DNA from: Burkholderiales bacterium RIFCSPLOWO2_12_FULL_61_40
GTDB lineage: Bacteria; Pseudomonadota; Gammaproteobacteria; Burkholderiales; Burkholderiaceae_C
Direction: 5' to 3'
DNA length: 64,000 nt
Assembly (NCBI GenBank): GCA_001770935.1
Contig: MESI01000037.1
Location: 1 to 64,000, forward strand
Below are positions 24,489 to 34,014 of this stretch, in pieces (within the stretch, counting starts at the first letter, position 1; the number at the start of each line of letters is the position of its first letter). The notes beneath the pieces are model-generated. The model was given only the letters and a program-made list of their open reading frames with translations, was not told the DNA's origin and made no database searches. The position numbers and the translations under genes are program-made.

Positions 24489-26201
24489 ATGCGTATCTTG
24501 CTGCTCACCCATGCGTTCAACAGCCTGACCCAGCGCCTGGGCGCTGAATTGGTGCGGCGCGGTCATGAAATTTCGGTTGAATTTGACATCGCGGACAGCG
24601 TCACCGAGGAGGCGGTGGCTTTGTTTCGGCCCGACCTCATCGTCGCACCCTATCTGCGCCGTGCCATTCCAGAGTCCATCTGGTCGCGCCATGTGTGCCT
24701 GATCGTGCACCCCGGTATTGTGGGTGACCGGGGACCCTCGGCGCTGGACTGGGCGATTCAGGACGGTGAGGCCAGGTGGGGCGTCACCGTGCTGCAAGCG
24801 GAGGCCCAGATGGATGCGGGTCCGGTGTGGGCGAGTGCGGACTTTGCCATGCGCAAGGTCAAAAAATCCAGCACCTACCGCAACGAAGTCACCCAAGCGG
24901 CGACCGCTGCGGCCTTGCAGGCGGTGCAGCGCATTGAAGAAGGCAGTTTTGTGCCCCAAAGGCCGACAGCCTTGCCCTCAGTGCGGGGGCGGCTGCGGCC
25001 CTTGATGCGCCAGAGTGAGCGAAGCCTGGACTGGGCGCGTGATGACACGGCCACGGTGTTGCGTCGCATCCATGCGGCCGATGGTTTTCCGGGGCTGGCA
25101 GATAGCCTGTTTGGCCAGCCATGCCACCTGTTCGATGCGTGGCCAGAAGCTACTTTGCGCGGCACGCCGGGCGCCATCCTTGCGCGGCGCGAAACCGCAT
25201 TGCTGCGGGCCACGGTAGACGGTGCGGTCTGGATCGGTCACGTCAAACGCGCGGGCAGCATCAAACTGCCAACGGCGCTGGCATTTGCGCAGGAATCGCA
25301 GGCCATTGTGCAGGCGCCACTGGAGGGCTGGTGGCGTACCGCGCTTGCGACTTGGCAAGACATTGCCTACGAAGAAATGGGGCAGGTCGGTTTCCTGCAC
25401 TTTGAGTTTTACAACGGTGCCATGTCCACCGTGCAGTGCGAACGCTTGCGCTTGGCGCTGCAGTGGGCCAAGCAGCGGCCGACGCAGGTTCTGGTGCTGA
25501 TGGGGGGCTCCGATTTTTGGTCGAATGGCATCCACCTGAATGTGATTGAAGCGGCCAGTCTGGGCCAGGGGTCTGCGGCCGATGAATCCTGGAACAACAT
25601 CAACGCCATGAACGATCTGGCGCTGGAACTCATCACCTGCGAGCGGCAGATGACGGTGGCAGCGCTGGGCGGCAATACCGGTGCGGGCGGTTGTTTTCTC
25701 GCTCGGGCTGCTGACAGGGTTTGGGCGCGTGAGGCGGTGGTATTGAATCCGCACTACAAAAACATGGGCAATCTGTACGGGTCGGAGTACTGGACCTACC
25801 TGCTGCCACGGCGGGTGGGTGTTGCGGCGGCCCAGGCGATCATGCACAACCGGCAGCCATTGACCGCACTGCGCGCCTTGGAAATAGGCTTCACGGACGC
25901 CTGTTTAGCGGGCGATGCCGCTGCCTTTGGCGCAGCCGTGGCACAGCGCGCGCAGGCTCTGGCGGCTTCGCCCGATCTGGCGGCCACGCTCAACGCCAAA
26001 CGCGAAGCCCGAGCGCGCGATGAAGCGACCAAGCCGCTGGCGGCCTACCGCGAGGAGGAATTGCGCCATATGCGGCGCAACTTCTACGGTTTTGACCCGA
26101 GCTACCACGTCGCACGCCACCATTTTGTGCACAAAACTTTGGCTTCGTGGACGCCCAGGCATCTGGCGCGCCACCGGGAACTGGGCTGGACGATTCCATG
26201 A
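24489..26201 (+). CDS. hypX: HypX/HoxX, CO-forming maturation protein
   Basis: 570 residues: an N-terminal formyl-THF transferase-like domain (VHPGIVGDRGPSALDWAI near 80-97) and a C-terminal crotonase-like domain (GFLHFEFYNGAMS; GGNTGAGGCFLA). HypX makes the CO ligand of the active site under oxic conditions. Its presence suggests the hydrogenase is made in air. ATG at 24489, gaggtgaagcc context; the stop overlaps hoxA. Confidence 0.9.
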   Translation: MRILLLTHAFNSLTQRLGAELVRRGHEISVEFDIADSVTEEAVALFRPDLIVAPYLRRAIPESIWSRHVCLIVHPGIVGDRGPSALDWAIQDGEARWGVTVLQAEAQMDAGPVWASADFAMRKVKKSSTYRNEVTQAATAAALQAVQRIEEGSFVPQRPTALPSVRGRLRPLMRQSERSLDWARDDTATVLRRIHAADGFPGLADSLFGQPCHLFDAWPEATLRGTPGAILARRETALLRATVDGAVWIGHVKRAGSIKLPTALAFAQESQAIVQAPLEGWWRTALATWQDIAYEEMGQVGFLHFEFYNGAMSTVQCERLRLALQWAKQRPTQVLVLMGGSDFWSNGIHLNVIEAASLGQGSAADESWNNINAMNDLALELITCERQMTVAALGGNTGAGGCFLARAADRVWAREAVVLNPHYKNMGNLYGSEYWTYLLPRRVGVAAAQAIMHNRQPLTALRALEIGFTDACLAGDAAAFGAAVAQRAQALAASPDLAATLNAKREARARDEATKPLAAYREEELRHMRRNFYGFDPSYHVARHHFVHKTLASWTPRHLARHRELGWTIP

Positions 26202-27643
26202 CGCTACGCACACCCTTGACCGTGTTGGTGGTCGATGATGAACAGCGTTCGCTGGAAACCTTGCGGCGCACCTTGGAAGACCACTTTACCGTTTTCACCG
26301 CTGCATCCGCCGAGGAGGGGCGGGCCGTGATGGAGGGCGAGTGTGTCCACATTGTGCTGTCGGACCAGCGCATGCCCGGCACCTCTGGCGTGGAGTTCCT
26401 GTGCGGGGTGCGTGCCCAGTGGCCTGACACGGTGCGCCTGATTCTTTCGGGACATACCGAGGCGCAAGACATCATTGCCGGTGTCAACGAAGCTGGCATC
26501 TGGCAGTACCTGCTCAAGCCCTGGCACCCTGAGCAGTTGCTGCGAACACTGCAAAGTGCGGCTGAACTTTGGCGCTTGCAGCAGGAGAACCAGCGCCTGA
26601 CGCTGGAATTGCGTGCGAGCCCCGAGAACCTCTCGTTGCGGGTGGCCAACCTGCGCTTGAAGGCAAAAAGCCAGGCCGGGTTTGACCGGCTCGTGCGTGC
26701 GGCCGACAGTCCGCTGAACACGGTCTGCGCCTTGGCGGAAAAAATTGCCGCCCACGACCTGTCGGTGCTGGTCACCGGTGAATCGGGCACGGGCAAGGAG
26801 CTGCTGGCGCGGGCCATTCACAGTGCGAGTACGCGCGCTGAACAGCCCTTTGTGGTGGAAAACTGCGGCGCCATGCCCGACACTTTGCTGGAAAGCGAGC
26901 TCTTCGGGCACAAGCGGGGCGCTTTTACCGGCGCCACCGAGTCCCGGATTGGCCTGTTTCAGCAGGCGGATGGCGGTACGCTTTTCCTCGATGAAATCGG
27001 TGAGACGTCACCCGCTTTTCAGGTCAAGTTGCTCAGAGCCTTGCAAGAAGGAGAGATACGGCCCGTGGGCAGCCCGCGCCCGGTGGCCGTGGACGTGCGG
27101 CTGATTGTGGCCACCAATCGGGACCTGGAGGCCGATGTGCTCAGTGGGCGTTTTCGGGAAGACCTGTACTACCGCGTGGCCGGCATCACACTGTATTTAC
27201 CGGCACTGCGCGAACGCTCGCAAGACATTGCGCTGATCGTTGCCCAGATGCTGAAAACATCGGCGCTGACCGGGCGCAGCTTCTCGCAGGAGGCCATGGC
27301 GCGGCTGGTGCAGCACGCCTGGCCGGGCAATGTGCGGGAGTTGCAAAATGAAATCCGCCGCGCGCTGGCATTGGGCGACGGCCCGGTTCTGGGCGCCGAT
27401 CTTCTCTCCCCCAGGGTGTGTCAGCCCAAACCCTGCGCAGCGGTGGCAGCAGATGGGGCGGACGGGGAATCGAAGCAACTCAAACACCACCTGGAACGCG
27501 CCGAGGCGCAATTCATCCGTGCAGCCATGCTGCGCCATAAAGGGAATAAAACCCATGTGGCAGACGAGTTGGGCCTGACACGGGTGGGTCTGCGCATGAA
27601 ACTGATGCGATTGGGGCTGGAGCGGGACGCAAGCCCCCTCTGA
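26198..27643 (+). CDS. hoxA: NtrC-family H2-response regulator HoxA
   Basis: 481 residues. A receiver domain with phospho-acceptor Asp56 (VLSDQRMP) precedes an AAA+ domain with GESGTGKE (194-201) and GAFTGA (241-246), the sigma-54 contact loop, and a C-terminal Fis-type helix-turn-helix. It is the last gene of the hyb-hyp operon and converges on hoxJ. It should bind near 11911 and activate both sigma-54 promoters. In C. necator HoxA acts unphosphorylated; whether that holds here is unknown. Confidence 0.9.
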   Translation: MTLRTPLTVLVVDDEQRSLETLRRTLEDHFTVFTAASAEEGRAVMEGECVHIVLSDQRMPGTSGVEFLCGVRAQWPDTVRLILSGHTEAQDIIAGVNEAGIWQYLLKPWHPEQLLRTLQSAAELWRLQQENQRLTLELRASPENLSLRVANLRLKAKSQAGFDRLVRAADSPLNTVCALAEKIAAHDLSVLVTGESGTGKELLARAIHSASTRAEQPFVVENCGAMPDTLLESELFGHKRGAFTGATESRIGLFQQADGGTLFLDEIGETSPAFQVKLLRALQEGEIRPVGSPRPVAVDVRLIVATNRDLEADVLSGRFREDLYYRVAGITLYLPALRERSQDIALIVAQMLKTSALTGRSFSQEAMARLVQHAWPGNVRELQNEIRRALALGDGPVLGADLLSPRVCQPKPCAAVAADGADGESKQLKHHLERAEAQFIRAAMLRHKGNKTHVADELGLTRVGLRMKLMRLGLERDASPL

Positions 27644-27654
27644 TGGCAGCCGCG

Positions 27655-29004
27655 CTACAGCGGCGTCGACGGCAGAACCAGGGTGAACTGTGCGCCGCCT
27701 TGCGGCAGATTCGCCGCCGTGAGCTGCCCCGCGTGCTGTTCGACGATGCCGTAGCTGATCGATAAACCCAGGCCGGTGCCCTTGCCCACGCTTTTGGTGG
27801 TGAAAAAGGGGTCAAAGACACGTGATAAATGTTCTGGCGCAATCCCCGTGCCATTGTCGGTAAAGCGCAGTCTCACGCTGGAGGCATCCCGGTCCAAGCT
27901 AATGTGCAACTGCGGCTCTTTGTGTGCATCCGTGGTGGCGGCGTCATAGGCATTCTGGATCAGGTTCATCATGACCTGCAGCAACTGACCGGCATTGCCA
28001 TTGACGTAACAATCGGGGCCACGCGTCCAGTGGATTTCAAATCGCGGAGCGGTCCCTTTTTTTACCCAATGAATAGCGCGCTCCACCACGGCGTTGAGCT
28101 CCACCTGCGTCACTTCCTCCGGTGCCACGGTGGAGAAGCGCTTCAGACCGGCCACGATGTCGGTGGTGCGTTGTGCGCCTTCGAGGGTGCCTTCCATCAA
28201 CGAGGGCAGGTCTTTGACGATGTGGTCAATGCGTAATTCCTGGCGCAGCGCTTGTACCTGTTCAGGCAGGTCGAGCTGGTGAATGGCTTCCAGGTAGGCG
28301 CTCAGGCGCGTGCCGTAGCGTTGCAGCACATGGACATTGCCAAAGACGAAGCTGATGGGGTTGTTGAGTTCATGCGCCACGCCTGCCACCAAACGGCCCA
28401 AAGAGGCCATTTTTTCCGAGTGAAGCAACTGTTGCTGGGCCTGCTTCAGGGCCTCGTGCGCCTCACGCAACTGGTGGTAGGCCTGCTTGAGCTCGCCCAA
28501 AGGGCGTCCCACCAGCACCCGGCCCACCTGCCGCCCCGTGCTGTTGCGCCTGGGGCTGCAGTTGAGGTCCACCGGGACGACTTGGCCATGCGCATCGCGC
28601 AGGTTGATTTCCAGCACCGAACCCACTGCGGAGGCTGCTTGGTCTACCGCCTGCTGCCAGCGCTGTACGCTTGGTTCGTCGGCCAGCAACTGGAGCACGG
28701 GGGTGCCACGCAACGATTCCTCGCTGCGACCGACCAGTTCGCACAGTGCCGCATTGGTTTCTTCAATCAGCCCCTCTTGGTTGCAGGCAATCAGCACGTC
28801 ACTCATGGCCGACAGCAGGCTGAAAATGAACTGCTGCGATTGTTCGAGTTGCGCGTTCTTTTCTTCCAGCTCGATTTCATCGCTGACGAGTTTGGAATAG
28901 ACCTCGTCCATCTTGTGGATGACATCCAGCCAGGTGGTTTCGTCTACACCTTCCAGTTCACCGGCAGGCAAGTGTTGTAGGGGGGAGGGGCGTGGCAGCG
29001 GCAT
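27655..29004 (-). CDS. hoxJ: H2-signalling histidine kinase HoxJ
   Basis: 449 residues, no membrane segments. A PAS domain lies at about 58-165, then a HisKA region with GVAHELNNP (phospho-His211) and a HATPase domain with NLIQNAYDAA, DNGTGIA and GKGTGLGLSI. All catalytic boxes look intact, unlike the laboratory C. necator H16 allele, which is known to be mutated. The PAS region is the expected contact with the HoxBC sensor. It starts three bases after hoxC ends. Confidence 0.87.
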   Translation of the reverse strand: MPLPRPSPLQHLPAGELEGVDETTWLDVIHKMDEVYSKLVSDEIELEEKNAQLEQSQQFIFSLLSAMSDVLIACNQEGLIEETNAALCELVGRSEESLRGTPVLQLLADEPSVQRWQQAVDQAASAVGSVLEINLRDAHGQVVPVDLNCSPRRNSTGRQVGRVLVGRPLGELKQAYHQLREAHEALKQAQQQLLHSEKMASLGRLVAGVAHELNNPISFVFGNVHVLQRYGTRLSAYLEAIHQLDLPEQVQALRQELRIDHIVKDLPSLMEGTLEGAQRTTDIVAGLKRFSTVAPEEVTQVELNAVVERAIHWVKKGTAPRFEIHWTRGPDCYVNGNAGQLLQVMMNLIQNAYDAATTDAHKEPQLHISLDRDASSVRLRFTDNGTGIAPEHLSRVFDPFFTTKSVGKGTGLGLSISYGIVEQHAGQLTAANLPQGGAQFTLVLPSTPL

Positions 29005-29007
29005 AAA

Positions 29008-30495
29008 TCAATGCACCGTGCAGACCATACACGGGTCAAATGAACGAACGATGTGCTGCACGGCAACGCTTTGACCACGACCTTCGCTGAAACTGTCGAT
29101 GGGTGCGCCCACCAGCGCAGCCTCTAAAGCGCCGGGTGTGCCAGCGGCATCGCGCGGTGAGAAGTTCCAGCTGGTGGGGGCCACGATCTGGTAGTGGGAG
29201 ATTTGGTTGTTCTCGATACGCAGCCAGTGGCCCAGAGCACCGCGGGCGGCCTCCGTCAACCCGATACCTTGGGCCTGCGCAGGCATGGCCTGGAGTTGGT
29301 GGAATGGCTCCCGTGCTTGCAATGCCGTCAGCCACTGCTCCATGAGTGGCAGCAGGCGCGCCATTTCCACCAGGCGCGCCAGCACCCGGGTGAAGACGGT
29401 GCCGCCATGCGCGGCGGTGGCGGCACGGACCAAGGCATGGCCATCGACCAGTTGCCGCGCAATGGCACCGGTTTCCACCACCTGGCCGTCCAGCCTGGGG
29501 GCCTTGTTCCAGGTGTAGGCGCCGGGCTTGTCGGGCTGGGGCTGGGTCATTCCCGCCATGGGGTGCGGTGCCGGGCCGCATTCGCTCTGCGCGAACCAGG
29601 CATGGTGCATGTCTTCCCGGATGGCGCTGGTGTCCAGCGCAAGGGTTTTTTGCAAGCCTGCGTGCCATACGCCCTGGGCGAATGCGGTGCCGCCGCCGGA
29701 TTGGGCATAGGCCCCGTAGCTGAGGTAACGGCCAGGGCCCGGGCCCAAGGCGGCCAAGTCGGTATCGGCGGCCATGTCGAGGAACATGGCCATGTCGCTG
29801 CCCCCGGCACGGGTGCGCCATTGTTGCAAGGCTGGCAGGCTGTCCAGTGCAGCCACCTCTTCCAGCGCGGTGCCGAACAGGGTTTGTTCCAGAAATGCCC
29901 GCATCTCCCGCAGCCGCGCGAGCAGCTGGATGCGTTCGGTTGATTCGATGGCGCGCGCGCTGCCTCCCGGCAGCACCGATCCTGTGTGGGGCCATTTGCC
30001 GCCCAGTGCGCCCATGAGCTCCAACCAGCGGGCGCGTGCCGCCAGCGCAGCACAGTTGTGCAAGCCCCGGCCCGGCCCGGCACCCGCCACGGCCGCAAAT
30101 CGCCGCGTGGCTTCCCCATACCACCCGCGCCGCGCGTACACCGCACGGGTGAAGTCGGGCATGAAGAAGAGGTAAAAATGCGTCAGGTGGTCTGCCAGGT
30201 TCTCGCAGCCGAGCATCAGGTTGATGGCATGCTGCCCATTGGGGGGCATCACCACACCCGACGCATCGGCCAGGGCCTTGGCGGCGGCGACCGACTGCGA
30301 GACCGAGCAGATGCCGCAGATGCGGGGCGCGATGGTTAGCGCGTCCATCGGGTCGCGGCCCACCAGCATGATCTCAAAGCCGCGAAACATCGGTGCGTTC
30401 ACACGCGCCTCACGCACCCGGCCATCCTCCACGTCGAGCTGAACCTCCAGGTCGCCCTCGATGCGGTTGAACGGGCCCAGTATCAGGCGGGTCAT
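29008..30495 (-). CDS. hoxC: Regulatory hydrogenase large subunit HoxC/HupV
   Basis: 495 residues. It has RICGICSVSQSVA, a sequence characteristic of H2-sensing enzymes, and it ends exactly at DPCMVCTVH. With no extension after the His, no protease step is needed, another regulatory-hydrogenase trait. It pairs with HoxB to sense H2 in the cytoplasm. Confidence 0.92.
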   Translation of the reverse strand: MTRLILGPFNRIEGDLEVQLDVEDGRVREARVNAPMFRGFEIMLVGRDPMDALTIAPRICGICSVSQSVAAAKALADASGVVMPPNGQHAINLMLGCENLADHLTHFYLFFMPDFTRAVYARRGWYGEATRRFAAVAGAGPGRGLHNCAALAARARWLELMGALGGKWPHTGSVLPGGSARAIESTERIQLLARLREMRAFLEQTLFGTALEEVAALDSLPALQQWRTRAGGSDMAMFLDMAADTDLAALGPGPGRYLSYGAYAQSGGGTAFAQGVWHAGLQKTLALDTSAIREDMHHAWFAQSECGPAPHPMAGMTQPQPDKPGAYTWNKAPRLDGQVVETGAIARQLVDGHALVRAATAAHGGTVFTRVLARLVEMARLLPLMEQWLTALQAREPFHQLQAMPAQAQGIGLTEAARGALGHWLRIENNQISHYQIVAPTSWNFSPRDAAGTPGALEAALVGAPIDSFSEGRGQSVAVQHIVRSFDPCMVCTVH

Positions 30496-30509
30496 GGCAT
30501 GTTTCGCAT

Positions 30510-31511
30510 TTAGCGCGGTCCGGTATTGCGCGCGACCGGTGGCAGGAGCACATGGTCACTGGTGGCATTTTGCTTGACACGCTTGGGTGTGGCGCTTTTG
30601 GAGAGCGAGGCCAAGGCCACAAACCAGGCCTTGGGCATGTCGGTAGGCAGGCCCACCGGGATGCCGGCCAGTTTGCGTGTGAGGTGGAAGGGGTTGCCGG
30701 GGTCTTGAAATCCCGGTTCTGTGCAACTGATGCAGGCGTAGCCGCCGCGTGTGCATGAACCATACCCATTCCACAACCGGGTGTTGCAGTCGGCGTGTGC
30801 CTGTGTGCCTTTGCAGCCCATGTTCTCCATGGTGCAGCCCAGGTCCGAGGGTTTTTGGGCGCTGGCCTTGTATTCGTAATACTCGTTGCGTGTGCAGCCG
30901 TGGTGCACCAGCTGGTCGGCATAAAAGCGGGGGCGCCCCAGCGGGTCCAGATCGTCGGCGGTGACAAAACCGGCCGCCAGTGCCATCAGGGTGTCCGTGG
31001 TCCAGCCGGGGTGCGTAGGGCAGCCGGCGATATTGATCACCGGCAGGCCGCCTTGGGCGCGAAACCCGGCACCCAGCAGGCCGCCGGGGTGGTCGTCCTC
31101 AAACTGCAGTCCGCAGGCGTCGGTGGGGTTGACCCCACTGCCGGTGATACCACCCCAGGCCGCGCAACTGCCCACGGCGACCACATGCGTGGCAACGCGA
31201 GAGAGCTTGCGCACCCAATCGACCATGGGCAGGCCCGTGCCCGCCAGCACATGGAAGCGCCCACTGCCATGGGGTCCCCGCAGCATGGCACCTTCAATGC
31301 AGAGTGCGTCCAGCCGCACTTGGCCGGACAGGCAGCCTTCCAGCAGCGCCACCAAATCGGTGCCACCTTCGAGTGACAGCACGGGGTGCCAGAGTATTTC
31401 TATGCCATTGGCACGCCACATGGCCGCAAAGTCCGCAGTGTCGGCGCACAGCAGCGACATGCTGCAGCCCCCGCAGCCACCGGATTGCATCCACAGCACA
31501 TTGAACGTCAC
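30510..31511 (-). CDS. hoxB: Regulatory hydrogenase small subunit HoxB/HupU
   Basis: 333 residues. It starts directly with the cluster-binding region (SGGCGGCSMSLL at 10-21) and has no Tat signal, so it stays in the cytosol. Further cluster motifs are VGSCAAWGG, IAGCPTHP, CTRNEYYEY and CISCTEPGF. It lies 14 bases upstream of hoxC in the same operon. Confidence 0.92.
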   Translation of the reverse strand: MTFNVLWMQSGGCGGCSMSLLCADTADFAAMWRANGIEILWHPVLSLEGGTDLVALLEGCLSGQVRLDALCIEGAMLRGPHGSGRFHVLAGTGLPMVDWVRKLSRVATHVVAVGSCAAWGGITGSGVNPTDACGLQFEDDHPGGLLGAGFRAQGGLPVINIAGCPTHPGWTTDTLMALAAGFVTADDLDPLGRPRFYADQLVHHGCTRNEYYEYKASAQKPSDLGCTMENMGCKGTQAHADCNTRLWNGYGSCTRGGYACISCTEPGFQDPGNPFHLTRKLAGIPVGLPTDMPKAWFVALASLSKSATPKRVKQNATSDHVLLPPVARNTGPR

Positions 31512-31559
31512 GTTGACTCCCCAGTTTCAAGCATCCCTAGTCTCCCCGGTGCCAGGAGT

Positions 31560-32726
31560 CTATACCGTGCAGGCCACGCAAGGGTCATAGGCGGCAGCCA
31601 GCACGCGGGCCGCCGCTGTGTTCTCGGGCGGCAAGGCCGACAGGGCTTTTGCAAGTGCCCCTTGCGGGTGAAAGTTCCATTCGGTGGGCGCCAGCACCCG
31701 GTAGTCGTGCACTGCGCCGGTGGCGTCGAGCTGCACCCAGTGCAGCAACAATCCGCGTGCCATTTCACACCAGGCCAGGGCTTGGCCGTCGCCCAGGCGC
31801 AGGGCGCCGCTGGCCAGCAAAGGCGGGTCGCCCGGACCAGGGGGGCGGGGACTTGCGGCGGCAATCTCCATCAGCTCAAGCCAGCGTGCGCTGACGCGCG
31901 TCCAGGCGTTGTGCGCTGGCGCCGCAGGCCGTCGGTGGCGCAGCCGTGCCCAGGGGCCGGTCTCCGCGCACCGGCCCAGCCACGTTGGTCTTTGCACAAA
32001 GTCTGGTTCGTCGCTCAGTGCTTGCGCCAACTGGTGCAACTGGGCGCTCTGACGCTCGCTATCGGTATCCAGCACCTCCAGGCAGCGTGTTTCGGGGGCC
32101 AGGGTGTGGGCGATCGGATGCCAAGCGCAGAGGCTGCGCAGGGGTGAAAGATGCGCCGCTTTGGCATGGCACCAGACGGCCAGTGCATCCGGGTCACGGT
32201 GGGCGTCCAGCCAGTCCGCAAGGGCTTGCCCCAGCACGCGTTGTTCAAGCCACGCCCGCAATTGGCCCAGCAGCGCCCATGCCTGGGTGGAATCGGTGCA
32301 GGGGCGAGAGGCGGACAGCGGCAGCGGACAGTCGCGCAGCCACGCCAGGTCCGGGGTGGCGGGAGTCAAATCGGGCAGGCGTTGAGGCCAGTCCAGCGCG
32401 ATGCTGCGCAGGTGGTCGCGTGCCGTCTCGACATACAGCGGCCCCGAAGACGCGTTCGCGCCAGCCGCAGCGGAGTGGGCTTGTGCAGCGGCCAGTGCCA
32501 GTTCGGCGGTGCGCTGGTGGGCATGGGCACACAGGGTGAACACCTGCGTCAGGGTGCGGGTGACCTGTGGGCCTTGTTGGCCCCGCAGCAAACGCCCCAG
32601 CCGACCGGCACCAAGAATGGGGCGCTGTCCAACAATGCTGCAAGGCACGCCCGGCTGCAGTTGGTACTGTCCACTGAGCGCATCCCAGGGTGGGGCGCCC
32701 ATTGGGGCACTTGCGCGTGTGTTCAC
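31560..32726 (-). CDS. hoxV: HoxV/HupK, large-subunit-like maturation scaffold
   Basis: 388 residues related to hydrogenase large subunits but with only fragments of the metal site. The first cysteine motif is reduced to FTLCAHAH, and the C-terminus ends DPCVACTV with no His. ARDHLRSIALDWP near 106-118 is typical of HupK/HoxV. The family is thought to act as a scaffold for Fe(CN)2CO before transfer. The start is uncertain: GTG at 32726 overlaps a TGA and lacks proper spacing to a ribosome-binding site, while ATG at 32702 is possible. Upstream lies only a dispersed repeat and res debris, so no promoter is apparent. Confidence 0.75.
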   Translation of the reverse strand: MNTRASAPMGAPPWDALSGQYQLQPGVPCSIVGQRPILGAGRLGRLLRGQQGPQVTRTLTQVFTLCAHAHQRTAELALAAAQAHSAAAGANASSGPLYVETARDHLRSIALDWPQRLPDLTPATPDLAWLRDCPLPLSASRPCTDSTQAWALLGQLRAWLEQRVLGQALADWLDAHRDPDALAVWCHAKAAHLSPLRSLCAWHPIAHTLAPETRCLEVLDTDSERQSAQLHQLAQALSDEPDFVQRPTWLGRCAETGPWARLRHRRPAAPAHNAWTRVSARWLELMEIAAASPRPPGPGDPPLLASGALRLGDGQALAWCEMARGLLLHWVQLDATGAVHDYRVLAPTEWNFHPQGALAKALSALPPENTAAARVLAAAYDPCVACTV

Positions 32727-32829
32727 TCCATTTGCCTTTCTGGCAGGGTGCAGTTGTGGGGCGGGCGGTATGCCATGGGACGGTTATGGGGGCGGCGTGT
32801 GCATCTGCACTGTGAAAATGGCAGCCATC

Positions 32830-32884
32830 TTTTGCTATTAAATTCGTAGCTGCTTGCGCATATTCTGCGGGGGCTGGAGGCCTC
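32830..32884 (+). repeat. Dispersed Comamonadaceae repeat, copy 4
   Basis: A full copy, tttgctattaaattcg followed by tagctgcttgcgcatattct and gcgggggctggaggcct. The core is identical to copy 1 at the window's left end. It joins the res N-terminal remnant to the hox operon. Confidence 0.85.
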
Positions 32885-32974
32885 AATGGCGCTGGCTAGT
32901 TTGGCGAGGGACTCGGTTTGCGGCGGGCGCAGGCTCAGGCGGCCTGCGATAGGGTTGACTTCGCGTTGACTCAC
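32885..32974 (-). pseudogene. Type III restriction enzyme (Res) N-terminal remnant
   Basis: About 30 codons starting GTG at 32974: NPIAGRLSLRPPQ is the usual first motif of Res helicase subunits. The frame then runs straight into the dispersed repeat, so the remaining gene is deleted. The GTGA overlap with the yhcG stop shows these were once one operon. The missing C-terminus resembles the remnant at 128-527. Confidence 0.6.
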
Positions 32975-33544
32975 GATGCTCCCTTTTTGTTTTTACTTGT
33001 TACCTTGCTGCTTTTCACTGCACCATTGCCAACTGTTTTTAGAGCAGATTTTCTGGGTGCTTGTAACTCCGCGGGGGCGAGATAGCGCAGCTCCCGGCGT
33101 AGCTCCTGCTGCAACTCTTCTTCTGTTGGCAAGTGAACTGCCAATGCGAAGCAGATGGCGATAGTGACTCCATGACAGCCCCGAGTGCAAAATGCCCGGC
33201 GCCCAATCAAGGTCAGCAGAATTCCGAGACAGTGTGTCGGAATTGTGGTCCGTCGGGTCGGTGTTCATCAAATTCCGAGACGCTGTCTCGGAAATCAACA
33301 GCGGATAGTCAATATAGAACTGCCTGAAAGCCTCCAGGTTGTCCACCGAGTAACCACGTCCAAAGTCAAAGGTCAGCTGCTTGGAAAGCTCAGCCACTAC
33401 TTGCGCGGTATTGACGCTGCGAGCGGCCTGGTTGCGCGCAGCCTGCAAGATTTCACGAACACGACCATACAAAGCCGGTGTGGACGCATCTGCTTTCACA
33501 AGCTTTTTTTTAGGGGCAGATTTTTTGGCTGCCTCGGTGCTCAT
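32971..33544 (-). pseudogene. YhcG/DUF1016 nuclease, frameshifted and internally deleted
   Basis: The N-terminal frame (33544 to about 33150) encodes RVREILQAARNQAARSVN, LTFDFGRGYSVDNL, RQFY and LSWSHYRHLLRI, the DUF1016 N-terminal domain. A second frame carries the family's C-terminal YhcG end (LPTEEELQQELRREL) to the stop at 32971. The PDDEXK nuclease core between them is missing. It overlaps the Mod fragment (ATGA) and the res remnant (GTGA). Two inverted repeats near 33221-33293 lie in the variable Ser/Thr-rich linker. Confidence 0.7.
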
Positions 33545-34014
33545 GCCGCATCCCCACCAAACAAATCATCTTGCGCCGGGGTGTCTGCCACCTTTTTCTG
33601 CGCCATCGGCAGGTTGGCCACGTTCAGGCTGTAGTCGTCATGGCCCCACTCGCAGCGGTCTTTCACCATCTTGGGAATTTTCTTGAGCGTGAGGTTGGGC
33701 CAGCGTTGGGCAGCTTGCGCAGCCGTCACGCCGCGATAAGCGCCGCAGCACACCAGCAGACTGCGCGGGTCGTTGGGGTCGATGCCCACCTCGTGGCTCA
33801 GCGCCTCCAGTTGCTCAGGCCCCAGCGTTTGGATGACGCCCTTGGACAAGGGGCTTTGGAAGTCGAATAGGGCCGCTTCGACCTGGTGCGGATTCAGGTC
33901 CACCTGGGCATCGACCAGGGTGGAGGCCAGCAGATCGGCGGAGTCTGCACCCATACGGCGTGACAAAAGCCACGCTAGGTACTGGGACTGGTAGGGGGTG
34001 GAGATTGGCGGCAC
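33541..34014 (-). pseudogene. Helicase N-terminus fused by deletion to a Mod methyltransferase C-terminus
   Basis: This 157-residue frame is a chimera. Residues 1-61 match the SNF2 helicase start at 3261-3444. After KGVI the sequence changes to the C-terminal end of a type III-like methyltransferase (LGPEQLEALSHEVGIDP, GAYRGVTAAQAAQRWPN, ending AQDDLFGGDAA). An in-frame deletion therefore removed most of the helicase and most of mod. No ATPase or methyltransferase motif survives. Confidence 0.75.

Noticed and set aside
32723..32974. 83-codon minus-strand frame as an intact small gene
   Set aside because: Only its first ~30 codons resemble Res; the rest is translation of the dispersed repeat and the hoxV upstream region.
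33221..33293. Two near-perfect inverted repeats (ttccgagac/gtctcggaa) considered as operators or a mini CRISPR
   Set aside because: They lie within the yhcG remnant and encode repeated SET(A/V)SRN-like stretches of its variable linker; spacing and number do not fit CRISPR.
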